A stretch of DNA of 64,000 nt from Vibrio metoecus (lineage in GTDB: Bacteria; Pseudomonadota; Gammaproteobacteria; Enterobacterales; Vibrionaceae), in the NCBI RefSeq assembly GCF_009665255.1, contig NZ_CP035686.1, positions 1,240,001-1,304,000 on the forward strand, in the 5' to 3' direction. The notes under the pieces are model-generated. The model searched no databases, was not told where the DNA came from, and saw only the letters and a list, made by a program, of their open reading frames with translations. The translations under genes and the position numbers were made by a program. Shown piece by piece: positions 44,420 through 52,465 of this stretch (position 1 is the stretch's first letter; each line of letters begins with the position of its first letter).

Positions 44420-44737
44420 ATGTTGTATGTAATATTAATCGCGGCGGCAATCATTTTCTGGTTAGTTGCTGTTGATAGACCTGTTTTGGTCGTAACATTT
44501 AAGGATGGGCAACTGATTAAAAGTAAAGGCCATCTACCGCATACTTTTAAGCATAACTTGGTTGACATTGCTCAACATGAGCCGTTTTCTGGGCAACTAA
44601 AGGTGTATCAACAAAGAACGGGAGCAAAACTGGTTTTCTCTAAGAGAATCCCCAAAAAAGTACAGCAGCGTATCCGCAATGTGTTTCCACATCAAGGTTT
44701 TAACAACATGAATTCAACAGCAAAGAAAGGTCACTAG
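44420..44737 (+). CDS. DUF3634 small membrane protein
   Basis: A 105-residue protein with one N-terminal membrane helix (LYVILIAAAIIFWLVAV) and a basic cytoplasmic domain (FKDGQLIKSKGHLPHTFKHNLVDIAQHEPFSGQLKVYQQRTGAKLVFSKRIPKKVQQRIRNVFP). It fits DUF3634, a family of unknown function in Vibrio and relatives. It starts 10 bases after matP and is probably co-transcribed with it. Confidence 0.8.
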   Translation: MLYVILIAAAIIFWLVAVDRPVLVVTFKDGQLIKSKGHLPHTFKHNLVDIAQHEPFSGQLKVYQQRTGAKLVFSKRIPKKVQQRIRNVFPHQGFNNMNSTAKKGH

Positions 44738-44861
44738 AATAGATTAACATGAAACAGCTCAGTTGCATGAAAATATGGTTCATCCCCAAATAATGTAAGC
44801 ATTTATAACCCTAAGAAAAATTTCAGGTATATTTTCTGATGTTATTTTTAAGGTGATTATA

Positions 44862-45194
44862 ATGCTGCGATTATTAAAACTAGCATTCTGTACATGTATT
44901 CTTATTTATAGTCATTCCGTCTCTGCGGATGATGCAGAATTAAATCGTGTTGCGAAGAAAATCAAAACACAGATCGAAAAATCCATCAAAAAAAGCAAAG
45001 CACCGCTTGTTGGATACTGTGATGTATTTATAGATCTTGACTACATGCAACAAAATAGCGCTGTAGTAAAAAAGGTTTCGACATTAGGTGATCATGGGCT
45101 CTGTCAGATAGCAAAAAGAACGATCAAACTAGGTAGCAAGTATGCCTATGATGTCCCAGAACGTTACATAAGGATCCAAATCACTGCTAGGTGA
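44862..45194 (+). CDS. Exported TolA domain III-like protein
   Basis: A 110-residue protein. The start at ATG 44862 has AAGGTG six bases upstream; the frame's GTG at 44853 is less likely. Residues 1-22 form a signal peptide ending SVSA-DD. The mature 88 residues resemble domain III of TolA: an N-terminal helix (ELNRVAKKIKTQIEKSI), a beta strand with Cys53 (GYCDVFIDLD), then the helix after GLCQIAKRTIKLG with Cys81, and a final strand (RYIRIQIT). The two cysteines match the domain III disulfide (in E. coli the motifs are KTCTLRIKL and ALCQAAL). It has no TolA domains I or II and no transmembrane anchor. It lies 198 bases from dif. Confidence 0.75.
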   Translation: MLRLLKLAFCTCILIYSHSVSADDAELNRVAKKIKTQIEKSIKKSKAPLVGYCDVFIDLDYMQQNSAVVKKVSTLGDHGLCQIAKRTIKLGSKYAYDVPERYIRIQITAR

Positions 45195-45291
45195 CGCTTC
45201 CTAGTGTCGTAAAATCCACTTAGAATAGAACTCAATTATTATGTAGCTGCCATCGCAATGATTACCAAAGACCAACCGTTAATCACCAAAT

Positions 45292-45323
45292 AACTGCCAT
45301 AGGGCTTAAGCTTCGTGGCAGTT
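45292..45323. repeat. Nested palindrome near dif
   Basis: Arms AACTGCCA (45292-45299) and TGGCAGTT (45316-45323) enclose the self-complementary 8-mer GCTTAAGC (45304-45311), with four bases on each side of it. Function unknown. Confidence 0.6.
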
Positions 45324-45391
45324 GGAACCTGTAACACTAATCAAGCCGCTTGAAATCTGTTACAAAAACCACCCCAAAACCAAAACACCTT

Positions 45392-45419
45392 AGTGCGCAT
45401 TACGCGCATTATGTTAAAT
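45392..45419 (+). other. dif: dif site (XerC/XerD recombination site)
   Basis: A 28-bp site: XerC arm AGTGCGCATTA (45392-45402), central hexamer CGCGCA (45403-45408), XerD arm TTATGTTAAAT (45409-45419). Both 11-bp arms are identical, as I recall them, to V. cholerae chromosome 1 dif1 and very close to E. coli dif. The central hexamer differs from the TGTATG of El Tor dif1 and the CGTGCG of dif2. It resolves chromosome dimers at the terminus and is the target of integrative mobile elements exploiting Xer. No such element is inserted here. Confidence 0.93.
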
Positions 45420-45500
45420 TAAATATTGAAAACAGAAGAACACAGACAGATTTCCCCACCAAGATTACTCACATTAAACATAAACCTATTTACCATAAAA

Positions 45501-45551
45501 TACCTAATAATCATATTTATCATCTTCTATGCTAAGTATGATTATTAGGTA
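45501..45551 (-). terminator. AT-rich 15-bp inverted repeat, probable vpsS terminator
   Basis: TACCTAATAATCATA (45501-45515) is the exact reverse complement of TATGATTATTAGGTA (45537-45551), with a 21-base loop. On the minus strand it covers the vpsS stop and is followed by TTTT. The stem is long but AT-rich. Confidence 0.55.
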
Positions 45552-47254
45552 AGAAACCGTTTAACTACATTCATGATATCTTTACTTCTGATTGGTTTTA
45601 GTACGATATCATTCATACCGACATCGATACAATTTTGTTTATCACTTCCTGCAGTATGGGCTGTTAAAGCGATAATCGGTATCTCAGGGTTGAATTCCCT
45701 GATTATTTTTGTTGCAGATAAACCATCCATAACTGGCATTGAAATGTCCATAAGTACAAGATCGAATTCAGGTGATTTATTTAATAACTCGACTGCTTTC
45801 AATCCATTTTCAGCGATAGTTACACGGCACCCCATTTTAGTCAGCAAAAGTTGAATAACCATCTGATTTGTTTTTGTATCTTCAACAACAAGAATGTGGT
45901 GATTATTTAGACCAGACTGAGGTTGTAAATGAGTATATTCCCGGCCAGTACAGTTCACACGTGAATGAACCGGAACTATCAATATAAATGTGGTTCCGAC
46001 CTCCAATTCACTTTCAACCTGAATTGTCCCTCCCATTAACTCAATTAAGTGTTTCGTAATTGCCAACCCTAATCCTGTGCCGCCGTAATTTCTTGTTATA
46101 GAATTATCAGCCTGAATAAAAGGCGTAAATAACCGTTCAATTCGCTGTTTATCGATACCAATACCAGTATCTTTCACTCGAAATGAAACTTGATGAGTGT
46201 CATAGTTCAGATCAATATCTACTTGTCCAGACTGAGTGAATTTTATTGCGTTACCTACAATATTGAAGAGAATTTGAGTTAATCGAGCGGAATCTGTGTA
46301 ATACTCAAAATTTTCATTTGTATGAATCTGAACGTTAAATGCGATACCTTTTTCTTGAGCAATTTGTCGATGATACACTAATGATTGATCGAGTTTTTTT
46401 CTCAAATCAACCCAGTGACAATGTAACGAGAAATGTCCAGATTCAATACGACTTAAGTCCAGAATATCATTAATAATAATTAAGAGCAGTTCGGCTGAAC
46501 TCTCCATTTGTTCAAGCAACTCAGACTGATAACTCGTTGACTCTCCTCGCAAAACATCTATTAACCCAAGAACTGCATTTAACGGTGTCCTTAGTTCATG
46601 GCTCATCATCGCTAGGAAGTTAGATTTTGACTGATTAGCCTGTTCGGCAAGTTTCTGCGCTAAACGGAGTTCTCGAGTTCTTATTTCGACAAGCTTTATA
46701 AGCTCTTCCTTATGCTCCATGTCGGAGATAGCTCTTTCAAGCAATGGCCGAAAACGTGACAATGTATCTTTTGTTTCAAGAGAAAACTGCCCTTTCTTGT
46801 GACCAATTAAGATCAGCACTGAGTTACTCGTCTGCGCTTGAATTCCAGTGATTAATAATGAATTAGCCTTGCCTTCATAGTGTTGTTTTAAACAAGAAAA
46901 CTCTTCTAATTTAAATGGTTCAAAAAATAATATACACTCTCCACTAAGCACACGAGAAAACTTATCCCCCATAGGCCATAATAAGTCATTGAAGAGGTCG
47001 TTAGATGAGACAAGAGTCTTAAAATCTTTACAATGCTTTTCTTTCGATATAACGACAAAATCATCAAACTTGATATATCGATTGAGCAGTTTTTTTAATT
47101 CGTCAAAAATCTCATTTTTATTGACTGCAACACTAAATGCAGATATTGCAGACAAAATCACCCTATTCTCTTCGGCTAATTGTTTTCCACGCTCAATGCT
47201 TTTTTGCAACTCAAGGCTAAGTTCATTGATCTTTTCAGTATATTCTGAGTTCAT
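45545..47254 (-). CDS. vpsS: Hybrid histidine kinase VpsS (NosP partner)
   Basis: A 569-residue soluble hybrid kinase. An N-terminal coiled-coil and a GAF-like sensory region (about 1-185) precede the HisKA domain with phospho-His219 (FLAMMSHELRTPLN), an HATPase domain (NIVGNAIKF, DTGIGI, GGTGLGLAI), and a C-terminal receiver with Asp503 (DLVLMDISMPVMDG). No membrane helices are present. In V. cholerae VpsS is controlled by NosP and feeds phosphate to LuxU, lowering or raising biofilm and quorum-sensing output. The call rests on the nosP neighbour, 2 bases upstream, and on position beside dif. Confidence 0.85.
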   Translation of the reverse strand: MNSEYTEKINELSLELQKSIERGKQLAEENRVILSAISAFSVAVNKNEIFDELKKLLNRYIKFDDFVVISKEKHCKDFKTLVSSNDLFNDLLWPMGDKFSRVLSGECILFFEPFKLEEFSCLKQHYEGKANSLLITGIQAQTSNSVLILIGHKKGQFSLETKDTLSRFRPLLERAISDMEHKEELIKLVEIRTRELRLAQKLAEQANQSKSNFLAMMSHELRTPLNAVLGLIDVLRGESTSYQSELLEQMESSAELLLIIINDILDLSRIESGHFSLHCHWVDLRKKLDQSLVYHRQIAQEKGIAFNVQIHTNENFEYYTDSARLTQILFNIVGNAIKFTQSGQVDIDLNYDTHQVSFRVKDTGIGIDKQRIERLFTPFIQADNSITRNYGGTGLGLAITKHLIELMGGTIQVESELEVGTTFILIVPVHSRVNCTGREYTHLQPQSGLNNHHILVVEDTKTNQMVIQLLLTKMGCRVTIAENGLKAVELLNKSPEFDLVLMDISMPVMDGLSATKIIREFNPEIPIIALTAHTAGSDKQNCIDVGMNDIVLKPIRSKDIMNVVKRFLT

Positions 47255-47256
47255 GA

Positions 47257-48441
47257 TTACCCCTCACAAAATACAACTGATGAAATCATTAAATTCCCAT
47301 GTGCATTCTCACCATTAATGAATCGCCCCTGCTCACCGAAAGTAAAAGGACAAATAAAATCGCTCCCATCAAGCTGCTCTAGCATTTTATGGTGAACTTT
47401 GTGTATATCTTTTCCAAGGCGTAACATTGAGCCTGCACAGAATATGGTTAATGAACCGAGTAAAGGTTTATCCTGATAACTTTTATAGCTAGCTTCTTGA
47501 ATAACACGAGACACTCGTTCGATCAGTTGCCTTTGAGATCCAGTCATTAAACTAACCAATTCCCCGACCTCAACATTCGCAAATACTTCTAGCCCACCTT
47601 CTTCAGTTCTTCGAACTGGGTGAGTCAATTTATATTGAGGAAAGTCCGAATTATCAACGATCGCTCGCCCTAGAGGAAAACGAGTTACATGATCAAAAAT
47701 GTACTCATCGCCAATGAGAATTCCGGAGTGATCCCCTACCCATTCCTTGTATAAATTACTGGCGGGCTCGTCATCAATCTCTTCTATTACTCGACCTTTA
47801 GCCTTAGTAATCAATCCTGAAAATTCTGTAGGTGAATATCCAGCACTAAATCCACTAAACACCGATTGAGAAGGAAACATCAACTGCAAAGCAACTCCTT
47901 TGTGGGTTGCACCTTGTTCTGTGAATATTGACCAGTCTTGATCAATGTAATTATCTGCCGCACTACCTCCGATAATAGGAACTTGTGAACCAAATTTATT
48001 ATCAATACTTTCAATTAAGGTTTCTTCAATACCAGGTGTTGCATGCAAAAGCACAAGACTAGGTAACTCACCACTTCGATTAATTCGGTTTAAGGCATCA
48101 TCAATCACTTGATCGATCAATACAGATACGCAGGCATGTTCATCCAAGCGAACTAAAGCACTGGCATATGCAGATTTGGATAAGTCGTAAATTCCAAGTA
48201 AACCCACAGCAGGATTAGAAAAATAGCCATCTTGAGTCATCACTCCTCGGCATGAAGAGCAACCGATAATGGGGATATTAGGAAAAGCCACTATCAATGA
48301 TGCAGCTAATTGCTCTGCATCAAATTCTTGAGTGAAATAGCAAACCAAATTCGACAAATCTTTTTTATCTATGACTTTTCTGAGTTCATAGATACAAGAT
48401 TCAAGGTTTGTTTGAGTGGAAACGGTGGTTTTTAGCCGCAT
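47257..48441 (-). CDS. nosP: FIST-domain nitric oxide sensor NosP
   Basis: A 394-residue soluble protein with FIST_N (residues about 25-215, NIPIIGCSSCRGVMTQDGYF; GGSAADNYIDQDWSIF) and FIST_C (about 220-370) domains. NosP proteins bind heme and nitric oxide and inhibit or modulate the adjacent kinase. The layout nosP then hybrid kinase in one minus-strand operon matches V. cholerae VC1444-VC1445. No FIST protein sequence alone proves heme binding. Confidence 0.85.
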   Translation of the reverse strand: MRLKTTVSTQTNLESCIYELRKVIDKKDLSNLVCYFTQEFDAEQLAASLIVAFPNIPIIGCSSCRGVMTQDGYFSNPAVGLLGIYDLSKSAYASALVRLDEHACVSVLIDQVIDDALNRINRSGELPSLVLLHATPGIEETLIESIDNKFGSQVPIIGGSAADNYIDQDWSIFTEQGATHKGVALQLMFPSQSVFSGFSAGYSPTEFSGLITKAKGRVIEEIDDEPASNLYKEWVGDHSGILIGDEYIFDHVTRFPLGRAIVDNSDFPQYKLTHPVRRTEEGGLEVFANVEVGELVSLMTGSQRQLIERVSRVIQEASYKSYQDKPLLGSLTIFCAGSMLRLGKDIHKVHHKMLEQLDGSDFICPFTFGEQGRFINGENAHGNLMISSVVFCEG

Positions 48442-48537
48442 TACACAAATTTTCTTACGCTACATGAGGCTCTTTATACCTGATATAACGGCACGTTTAA
48501 ATAGCGCCAATCTATGGTTTAGCTTTTAGAGGATACT

Positions 48538-48903
48538 CTACATAACATCTACCAATTTTAGCGTTATGCGATGGTTAATCTTCACATCCGAGCTTTTCAA
48601 TTCTTTTTTTACGGAAAGCTGTAGCCTTCCTTGTTGATAAGTTGTTTTACCGTCAGTGGCTATCGACCAATCTTCATTCCAAGGTAAGAAAGTATAGATA
48701 GTAAAATCTGAAGCCAAGTCAGTATGGCGAGAAATGGTGACAGCACGTCCATCAATACGAAATTCACAAGGATGGCTCATGTGGCATGTCACAACGGGTT
48801 CACTTTCGTATGACAATGTTCTCCAGACAAAAGCGCAGATCAAAACCACCAATGTGATTATGATTTGAGCAAGTCGAGCTTTTGAGAGTTTTACTGCAGC
48901 CAT
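48538..48903 (-). CDS. Small membrane-anchored protein of unknown function
   Basis: About 121 residues from ATG 48903 (MAAVKLSKARLAQIIITL); a longer frame starts at 48927. A single N-terminal helix (IIITLVVLICAFVWRTL) precedes a beta-rich extracytoplasmic domain with a two-cysteine motif (VTCHMSHPCEFRIDG) that may form a disulfide. I recognise no family. It lies upstream of nosP on the same strand and is divergent from ccoN; its role could be linked to either. Confidence 0.7.
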   Translation of the reverse strand: MAAVKLSKARLAQIIITLVVLICAFVWRTLSYESEPVVTCHMSHPCEFRIDGRAVTISRHTDLASDFTIYTFLPWNEDWSIATDGKTTYQQGRLQLSVKKELKSSDVKINHRITLKLVDVM

Positions 48904-49134
48904 GAATGCATGTTCCTCGTGTAACAAACTTCAAATTTTTGAAATAAAAGGCCAAATCCTGATGGAGTGTAAGGTTACTACACTGTCATTGAATTGTTAA
49001 TTGAAGTATAGTTATACGTTGAAAATGCCACTTTTTTTTAAAGTCAGCAATAAGAATTAACACATTGAATGTCATTGTTTTTATTGTGGATTTGGGTGGT
49101 GTTGCGACGAAAGTCGTGTTGGAAGTAAAAGTGT

Positions 49135-49144
49135 AGTTAATTAA
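49135..49144 (+). promoter_or_regulatory. ArcA-like box upstream of ccoN
   Basis: AGTTAATTAA is an exact match to the ArcA consensus [A/T]GTTAATTA[A/T]. It lies just before the ccoN ribosome binding site. In an AT-rich upstream region such a match is only suggestive. Confidence 0.35.
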
Positions 49145-49161
49145 ACATTGGAAGCATGCAA

Positions 49162-50589
49162 ATGAGCCAAGAAAAGCAGCTTGAACAAAACTACAACTAT
49201 ACCGTGGTCCGCCAATTTACCCTTGTGACAATTCTCTGGGGTATAGTCGGTATGGCTGTAGGTGTTTTGATTGCCGCTCAATTAGTTTGGCCACAGCTAA
49301 ACTTTGATACGCCGTGGTTGACGTATAGTCGCTTACGTCCTCTGCATACTAATGCGGTAATTTTTGCGTTTGGTACCAGTGCCCTGTTTGCAACATCGTA
49401 CTATGTTGTTCAGCGTACTTGTCAAACTCGTCTATTCGGTGGTCCGTTAGTTCCATTTACATTCTGGGGCTGGCAAGCCATCATCGTTTCCGCTGCAATT
49501 TCTTTACCTTTAGGTTATACCTCAGGTAAAGAATACGCAGAACTTGAGTGGCCAATCGACATTGCCATTGCAGCTGTTTGGGTTGCATATGCTGTTGTGT
49601 TTTTTGGTACTTTGGTGAAACGTAAAACATCCCATATTTATGTTGCTAACTGGTTCTTCGGTGCGTTTATCATTACCGTAGCCGTGCTGCACATTGTGAA
49701 TAGTATGGCTTTACCGATCTATTGGGGTAAGTCCTACTCTATTTACGCTGGTGCGGTTGATGCGATGGTTCAATGGTGGTATGGACACAACGCCGTAGGA
49801 TTTCTATTAACAGCGGGCTTCCTTGGGATGATGTATTACTTTGTTCCTAAGCAAGCTGAACGCCCAGTTTATTCTTACCGTCTATCTATCGTTCACTTTT
49901 GGGCTCTGATTTCGCTCTATATTTGGGCGGGTCCTCACCATTTGCACTACACTGCTCTACCCGATTGGACTCAGTCTCTCGGCATGGTGATGTCTCTTGT
50001 CTTATTCGCTCCATCTTGGGGTGGTATGATTAACGGTATTATGACCCTCTCTGGTGCATGGCATAAGTTACGTTATGATCCAATCTTACGTTTCTTGATT
50101 GTGTCTCTATCCTTCTATGGTATGTCAACTTTTGAAGGTCCAATGATGTCAATCAAGACGGTTAATGCACTGTCTCACTATACCGACTGGACGATTGGTC
50201 ACGTTCACTCTGGTGCATTAGGTTGGGTAGCCATGGTATCGATTGGTTCTGTCTACCACTTGATCCCTAGACTCTTCGGGCAGGAACGCATGTACTCCAT
50301 GAGTTTGGTCAATGCGCATTTCTGGTTAGCGACTATCGGCACCGTTTTGTACATCGTTGCGATGTGGATTTCCGGCGTAATGCAAGGTTTGATGTGGCGT
50401 GCAGTAAACTCTGATGGAACATTAACTTACAGTTTCGTCGAATCAGTACAAGCATCTTACCCATTCTATACTGTTCGCTTTATTGGTGGTTTCATTTTCT
50501 TGTCTGGGATGTTCCTAATGGCCTACAACGCCTATAAGACAATTTCTGCACCGAAAAATAGCTTAAAAGCTATTGTGCAGCCGGCATAA
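49162..50589 (+). CDS. ccoN: Cytochrome cbb3 oxidase subunit I
   Basis: A 475-residue heme-copper oxidase catalytic subunit with 12 membrane helices. The start at 49162 (MSQEKQLEQNYNYTVVRQF) has GGAAG seven bases upstream; ATG 49156 is too close to it. Heme and copper ligands appear in RPLHTNAVIFAFG, YGHNAVGFLLTAGFLG, WAGPHHLHYTALPDW and GHVHSGALGWVAM. It reduces oxygen at low concentrations. First gene of ccoNOQP. Confidence 0.96.
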   Translation: MSQEKQLEQNYNYTVVRQFTLVTILWGIVGMAVGVLIAAQLVWPQLNFDTPWLTYSRLRPLHTNAVIFAFGTSALFATSYYVVQRTCQTRLFGGPLVPFTFWGWQAIIVSAAISLPLGYTSGKEYAELEWPIDIAIAAVWVAYAVVFFGTLVKRKTSHIYVANWFFGAFIITVAVLHIVNSMALPIYWGKSYSIYAGAVDAMVQWWYGHNAVGFLLTAGFLGMMYYFVPKQAERPVYSYRLSIVHFWALISLYIWAGPHHLHYTALPDWTQSLGMVMSLVLFAPSWGGMINGIMTLSGAWHKLRYDPILRFLIVSLSFYGMSTFEGPMMSIKTVNALSHYTDWTIGHVHSGALGWVAMVSIGSVYHLIPRLFGQERMYSMSLVNAHFWLATIGTVLYIVAMWISGVMQGLMWRAVNSDGTLTYSFVESVQASYPFYTVRFIGGFIFLSGMFLMAYNAYKTISAPKNSLKAIVQPA

Positions 50590-50602
50590 GGAGAATTAAG
50601 CA

Positions 50603-51223
50603 ATGAGTTCTAATTCTAACAATCGCCATGAACTACTTGAGCGTAATGTCGGCTTGTTGGCCATTTTTATCGTGTTTGCGATCAGTTGGGGTGCTCTAGT
50701 AGAGATCACTCCATTGATTTTCCAAAAGCAAACAACTGAAGAAGTGCAAAACCTCAAACCTTATACCGCGTTGCAACTCGAAGGACGCGACATTTACATC
50801 CGTGAAGGTTGTAACGTTTGTCACAGCCAGATGGTTCGTCCATTCCGTTCGGAAACTGAACGTTATGGTCATTACTCTGTGGCCGGTGAAAGTGTTTGGG
50901 AACACCCATTTTTATGGGGTTCTAAGCGTACAGGTCCTGATTTGGCACGTGTCGGTGGACGTTATTCTGACGAATGGCATCGCGTTCATCTAACAAATCC
51001 TCGTGAGCTTGTACCAGAGTCTAATATGCCAGCATTCCCATGGTTGGCCAAAAACACTCTGGACGGCAAATACACGCAACAAAAAATGACCTTGTTCCGT
51101 GACCAATTTGGTGTGCCATACACTGATGAACAAATAGCAAATGCGACAAAAGATGTGGAAGGTAAAACAGAGATGGATGCCATCATTGCTTATCTTCAAT
51201 CTCTTGGTCACGCAATGAAATAA
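50603..51223 (+). CDS. ccoO: Cytochrome cbb3 oxidase subunit II (monoheme c)
   Basis: A 206-residue protein with one N-terminal membrane helix (residues about 15-34) and a c-type heme site CNVCH at 70-74; Met axial ligand probably in ESNMPAFPW. It passes electrons to ccoN. RBS AAGGAG. Length is typical. Confidence 0.96.
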   Translation: MSSNSNNRHELLERNVGLLAIFIVFAISWGALVEITPLIFQKQTTEEVQNLKPYTALQLEGRDIYIREGCNVCHSQMVRPFRSETERYGHYSVAGESVWEHPFLWGSKRTGPDLARVGGRYSDEWHRVHLTNPRELVPESNMPAFPWLAKNTLDGKYTQQKMTLFRDQFGVPYTDEQIANATKDVEGKTEMDAIIAYLQSLGHAMK

Positions 51224-51234
51224 CAGAGGTAATT

Positions 51235-51399
51235 ATGGATATCGGTACTATTCACAGTATTTGGACCATAGTGCTGTTCATATGCTTTATAGGCGTTGTT
51301 TGGTGGGCTTATGGTAAAAAACGCAAAGCGCGTTTTGATGAAGCTGCCAATCTTATTTTTGCCGATGAAGAGCAACATACCTCTAAAAACAAGGAGTGA
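51235..51399 (+). CDS. ccoQ: Cytochrome cbb3 oxidase small subunit CcoQ
   Basis: A 54-residue protein read from ATG 51235 to TGA 51397-51399: MDIGTIHSIWTIVLFICF, then GVVWWAYGKKRKARFDEAA and a charged tail. It has one membrane helix, the conserved WWAY, and a Lys/Arg cluster, as in CcoQ (FixQ). It sits between ccoO and ccoP where expected. RBS AGAGG. Confidence 0.93.
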   Translation: MDIGTIHSIWTIVLFICFIGVVWWAYGKKRKARFDEAANLIFADEEQHTSKNKE

Positions 51400-51406
51400 C
51401 TAAGTA

Positions 51407-52387
51407 ATGACTACATTCTGGAGTCTATGGATCATCGTAATTACCGTTGGTACTTTGCTCGGTTGCGCAATTCTCCTCGTTTGGTGTCTGAAAGACAAAA
51501 TGGGGGTTGAAGAAGGCGTTGACATGGGGCACGAGTACGATGGTATTCGCGAGATTAACAATCCGCTGCCAAAATGGTGGACTTACCTATTTGTAAGCAC
51601 TTTCATTTTCGCAGCCGTCTATTTAACCCTTTACCCTGGTTTAGGTAGCTTCAAAGGTATTCTTGGCTGGCAAAGTTCAGATCAAACCGTACGTTCTCTT
51701 GAAGAATCACGCGCTTCAATTGCAGCAGCACAGCAAGATAAGCGCTTGGTTCAATATTCAAAAGAATTAGACGACGCGAATGCTTATTATGGTGAAGCTT
51801 TCAAACGTTTAGCTTACCAAGATGGCACCACTAACTTACGCGATCTTCCTGATATCGCCGCAGATAGTGAAGCACTTAAAGTCGGCCAACGTTTGTTCCT
51901 ACAAAACTGTTCTCAGTGTCATGGTTCAGATGCTCGTGGTCAACGAGGATTCCCAAACCTTACTGACAATGCGTGGCTATACGGCGGAGAACCACAAGCT
52001 ATCGTAACAACCATTCGTCATGGTCGTATCGGTCAAATGCCAGCGTGGAAAGACATTTTAGGTGAACAAGGTGTAAAAGAAGTTGTAAGTTATGCACTGA
52101 GCCTATCAGGTCGTTCTGTTAATGCCAAAGAAGCCGAGGCAGGTAAAGCTCGCTTTGCGGTTTGTTCTGCGTGTCATGGAACAGATGGTAAAGGTAACCC
52201 TGCATTTGGAGCACCTAACCTGACCGATAATGACTGGTTGTACGGTGACTCACGTGCTGATGTCACCGAAACTGTGATGAACGGTCGTTCTGGTGTTATG
52301 CCAGCATGGATCAACACCTTAGGTGAAGAAAAGATCCAGTTGGTTGCGGCTTATGTCTGGAGCTTAAGCAATTCAGAGAATAAGTAA
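51407..52387 (+). CDS. ccoP: Cytochrome cbb3 oxidase subunit III (diheme c)
   Basis: A 326-residue protein with two membrane helices (residues about 8-28 and 58-75) and two c-type heme motifs, CSQCH at 168-172 and CSACH at 253-257. It takes electrons from the bc1 complex or soluble cytochrome c. RBS AAGGAG. It ends the structural operon and is followed by a terminator. Confidence 0.96.
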   Translation: MTTFWSLWIIVITVGTLLGCAILLVWCLKDKMGVEEGVDMGHEYDGIREINNPLPKWWTYLFVSTFIFAAVYLTLYPGLGSFKGILGWQSSDQTVRSLEESRASIAAAQQDKRLVQYSKELDDANAYYGEAFKRLAYQDGTTNLRDLPDIAADSEALKVGQRLFLQNCSQCHGSDARGQRGFPNLTDNAWLYGGEPQAIVTTIRHGRIGQMPAWKDILGEQGVKEVVSYALSLSGRSVNAKEAEAGKARFAVCSACHGTDGKGNPAFGAPNLTDNDWLYGDSRADVTETVMNGRSGVMPAWINTLGEEKIQLVAAYVWSLSNSENK

Positions 52388-52397
52388 CATTCTAATA

Positions 52398-52427
52398 ACA
52401 GCCCCTTTTCAAGGGGCTGTCTTTCTT
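52398..52427 (+). terminator. Terminator after ccoP
   Basis: ACAGCCCCTT (52398-52407), 3-base loop, AAGGGGCTGT (52411-52420), then CTTTCTT. Confidence 0.85.
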
Positions 52428-52465
52428 ATATTTTTTAGCCTCTTATCGTTGTAGAGAACTTTTTT

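Larger units (their letters stand above)
45195..45544. other. dif region between the TolA-III-like gene and vpsS
   Basis: 350 bases with no credible gene; an open frame at 45350-45535 runs through dif and is not coding-like. From left to right it holds imperfect direct repeats around CTGCCAT (45247-45253 and 45294-45300), a nested palindrome (45292-45323), the dif site (45392-45419), and a 15-bp inverted repeat that reaches into the vpsS stop (45501-45551). Confidence 0.7.

Noticed and set aside
45292..45323. Integron attC (VCR-like) site near dif
   Set aside because: The palindrome lacks the core site pattern and length of a VCR, and no gene cassette is attached.
45350..45535. 61-residue open frame across the dif site
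   Set aside because: It lacks a ribosome binding site, is AT-rich and basic, and runs through dif; chance frame.
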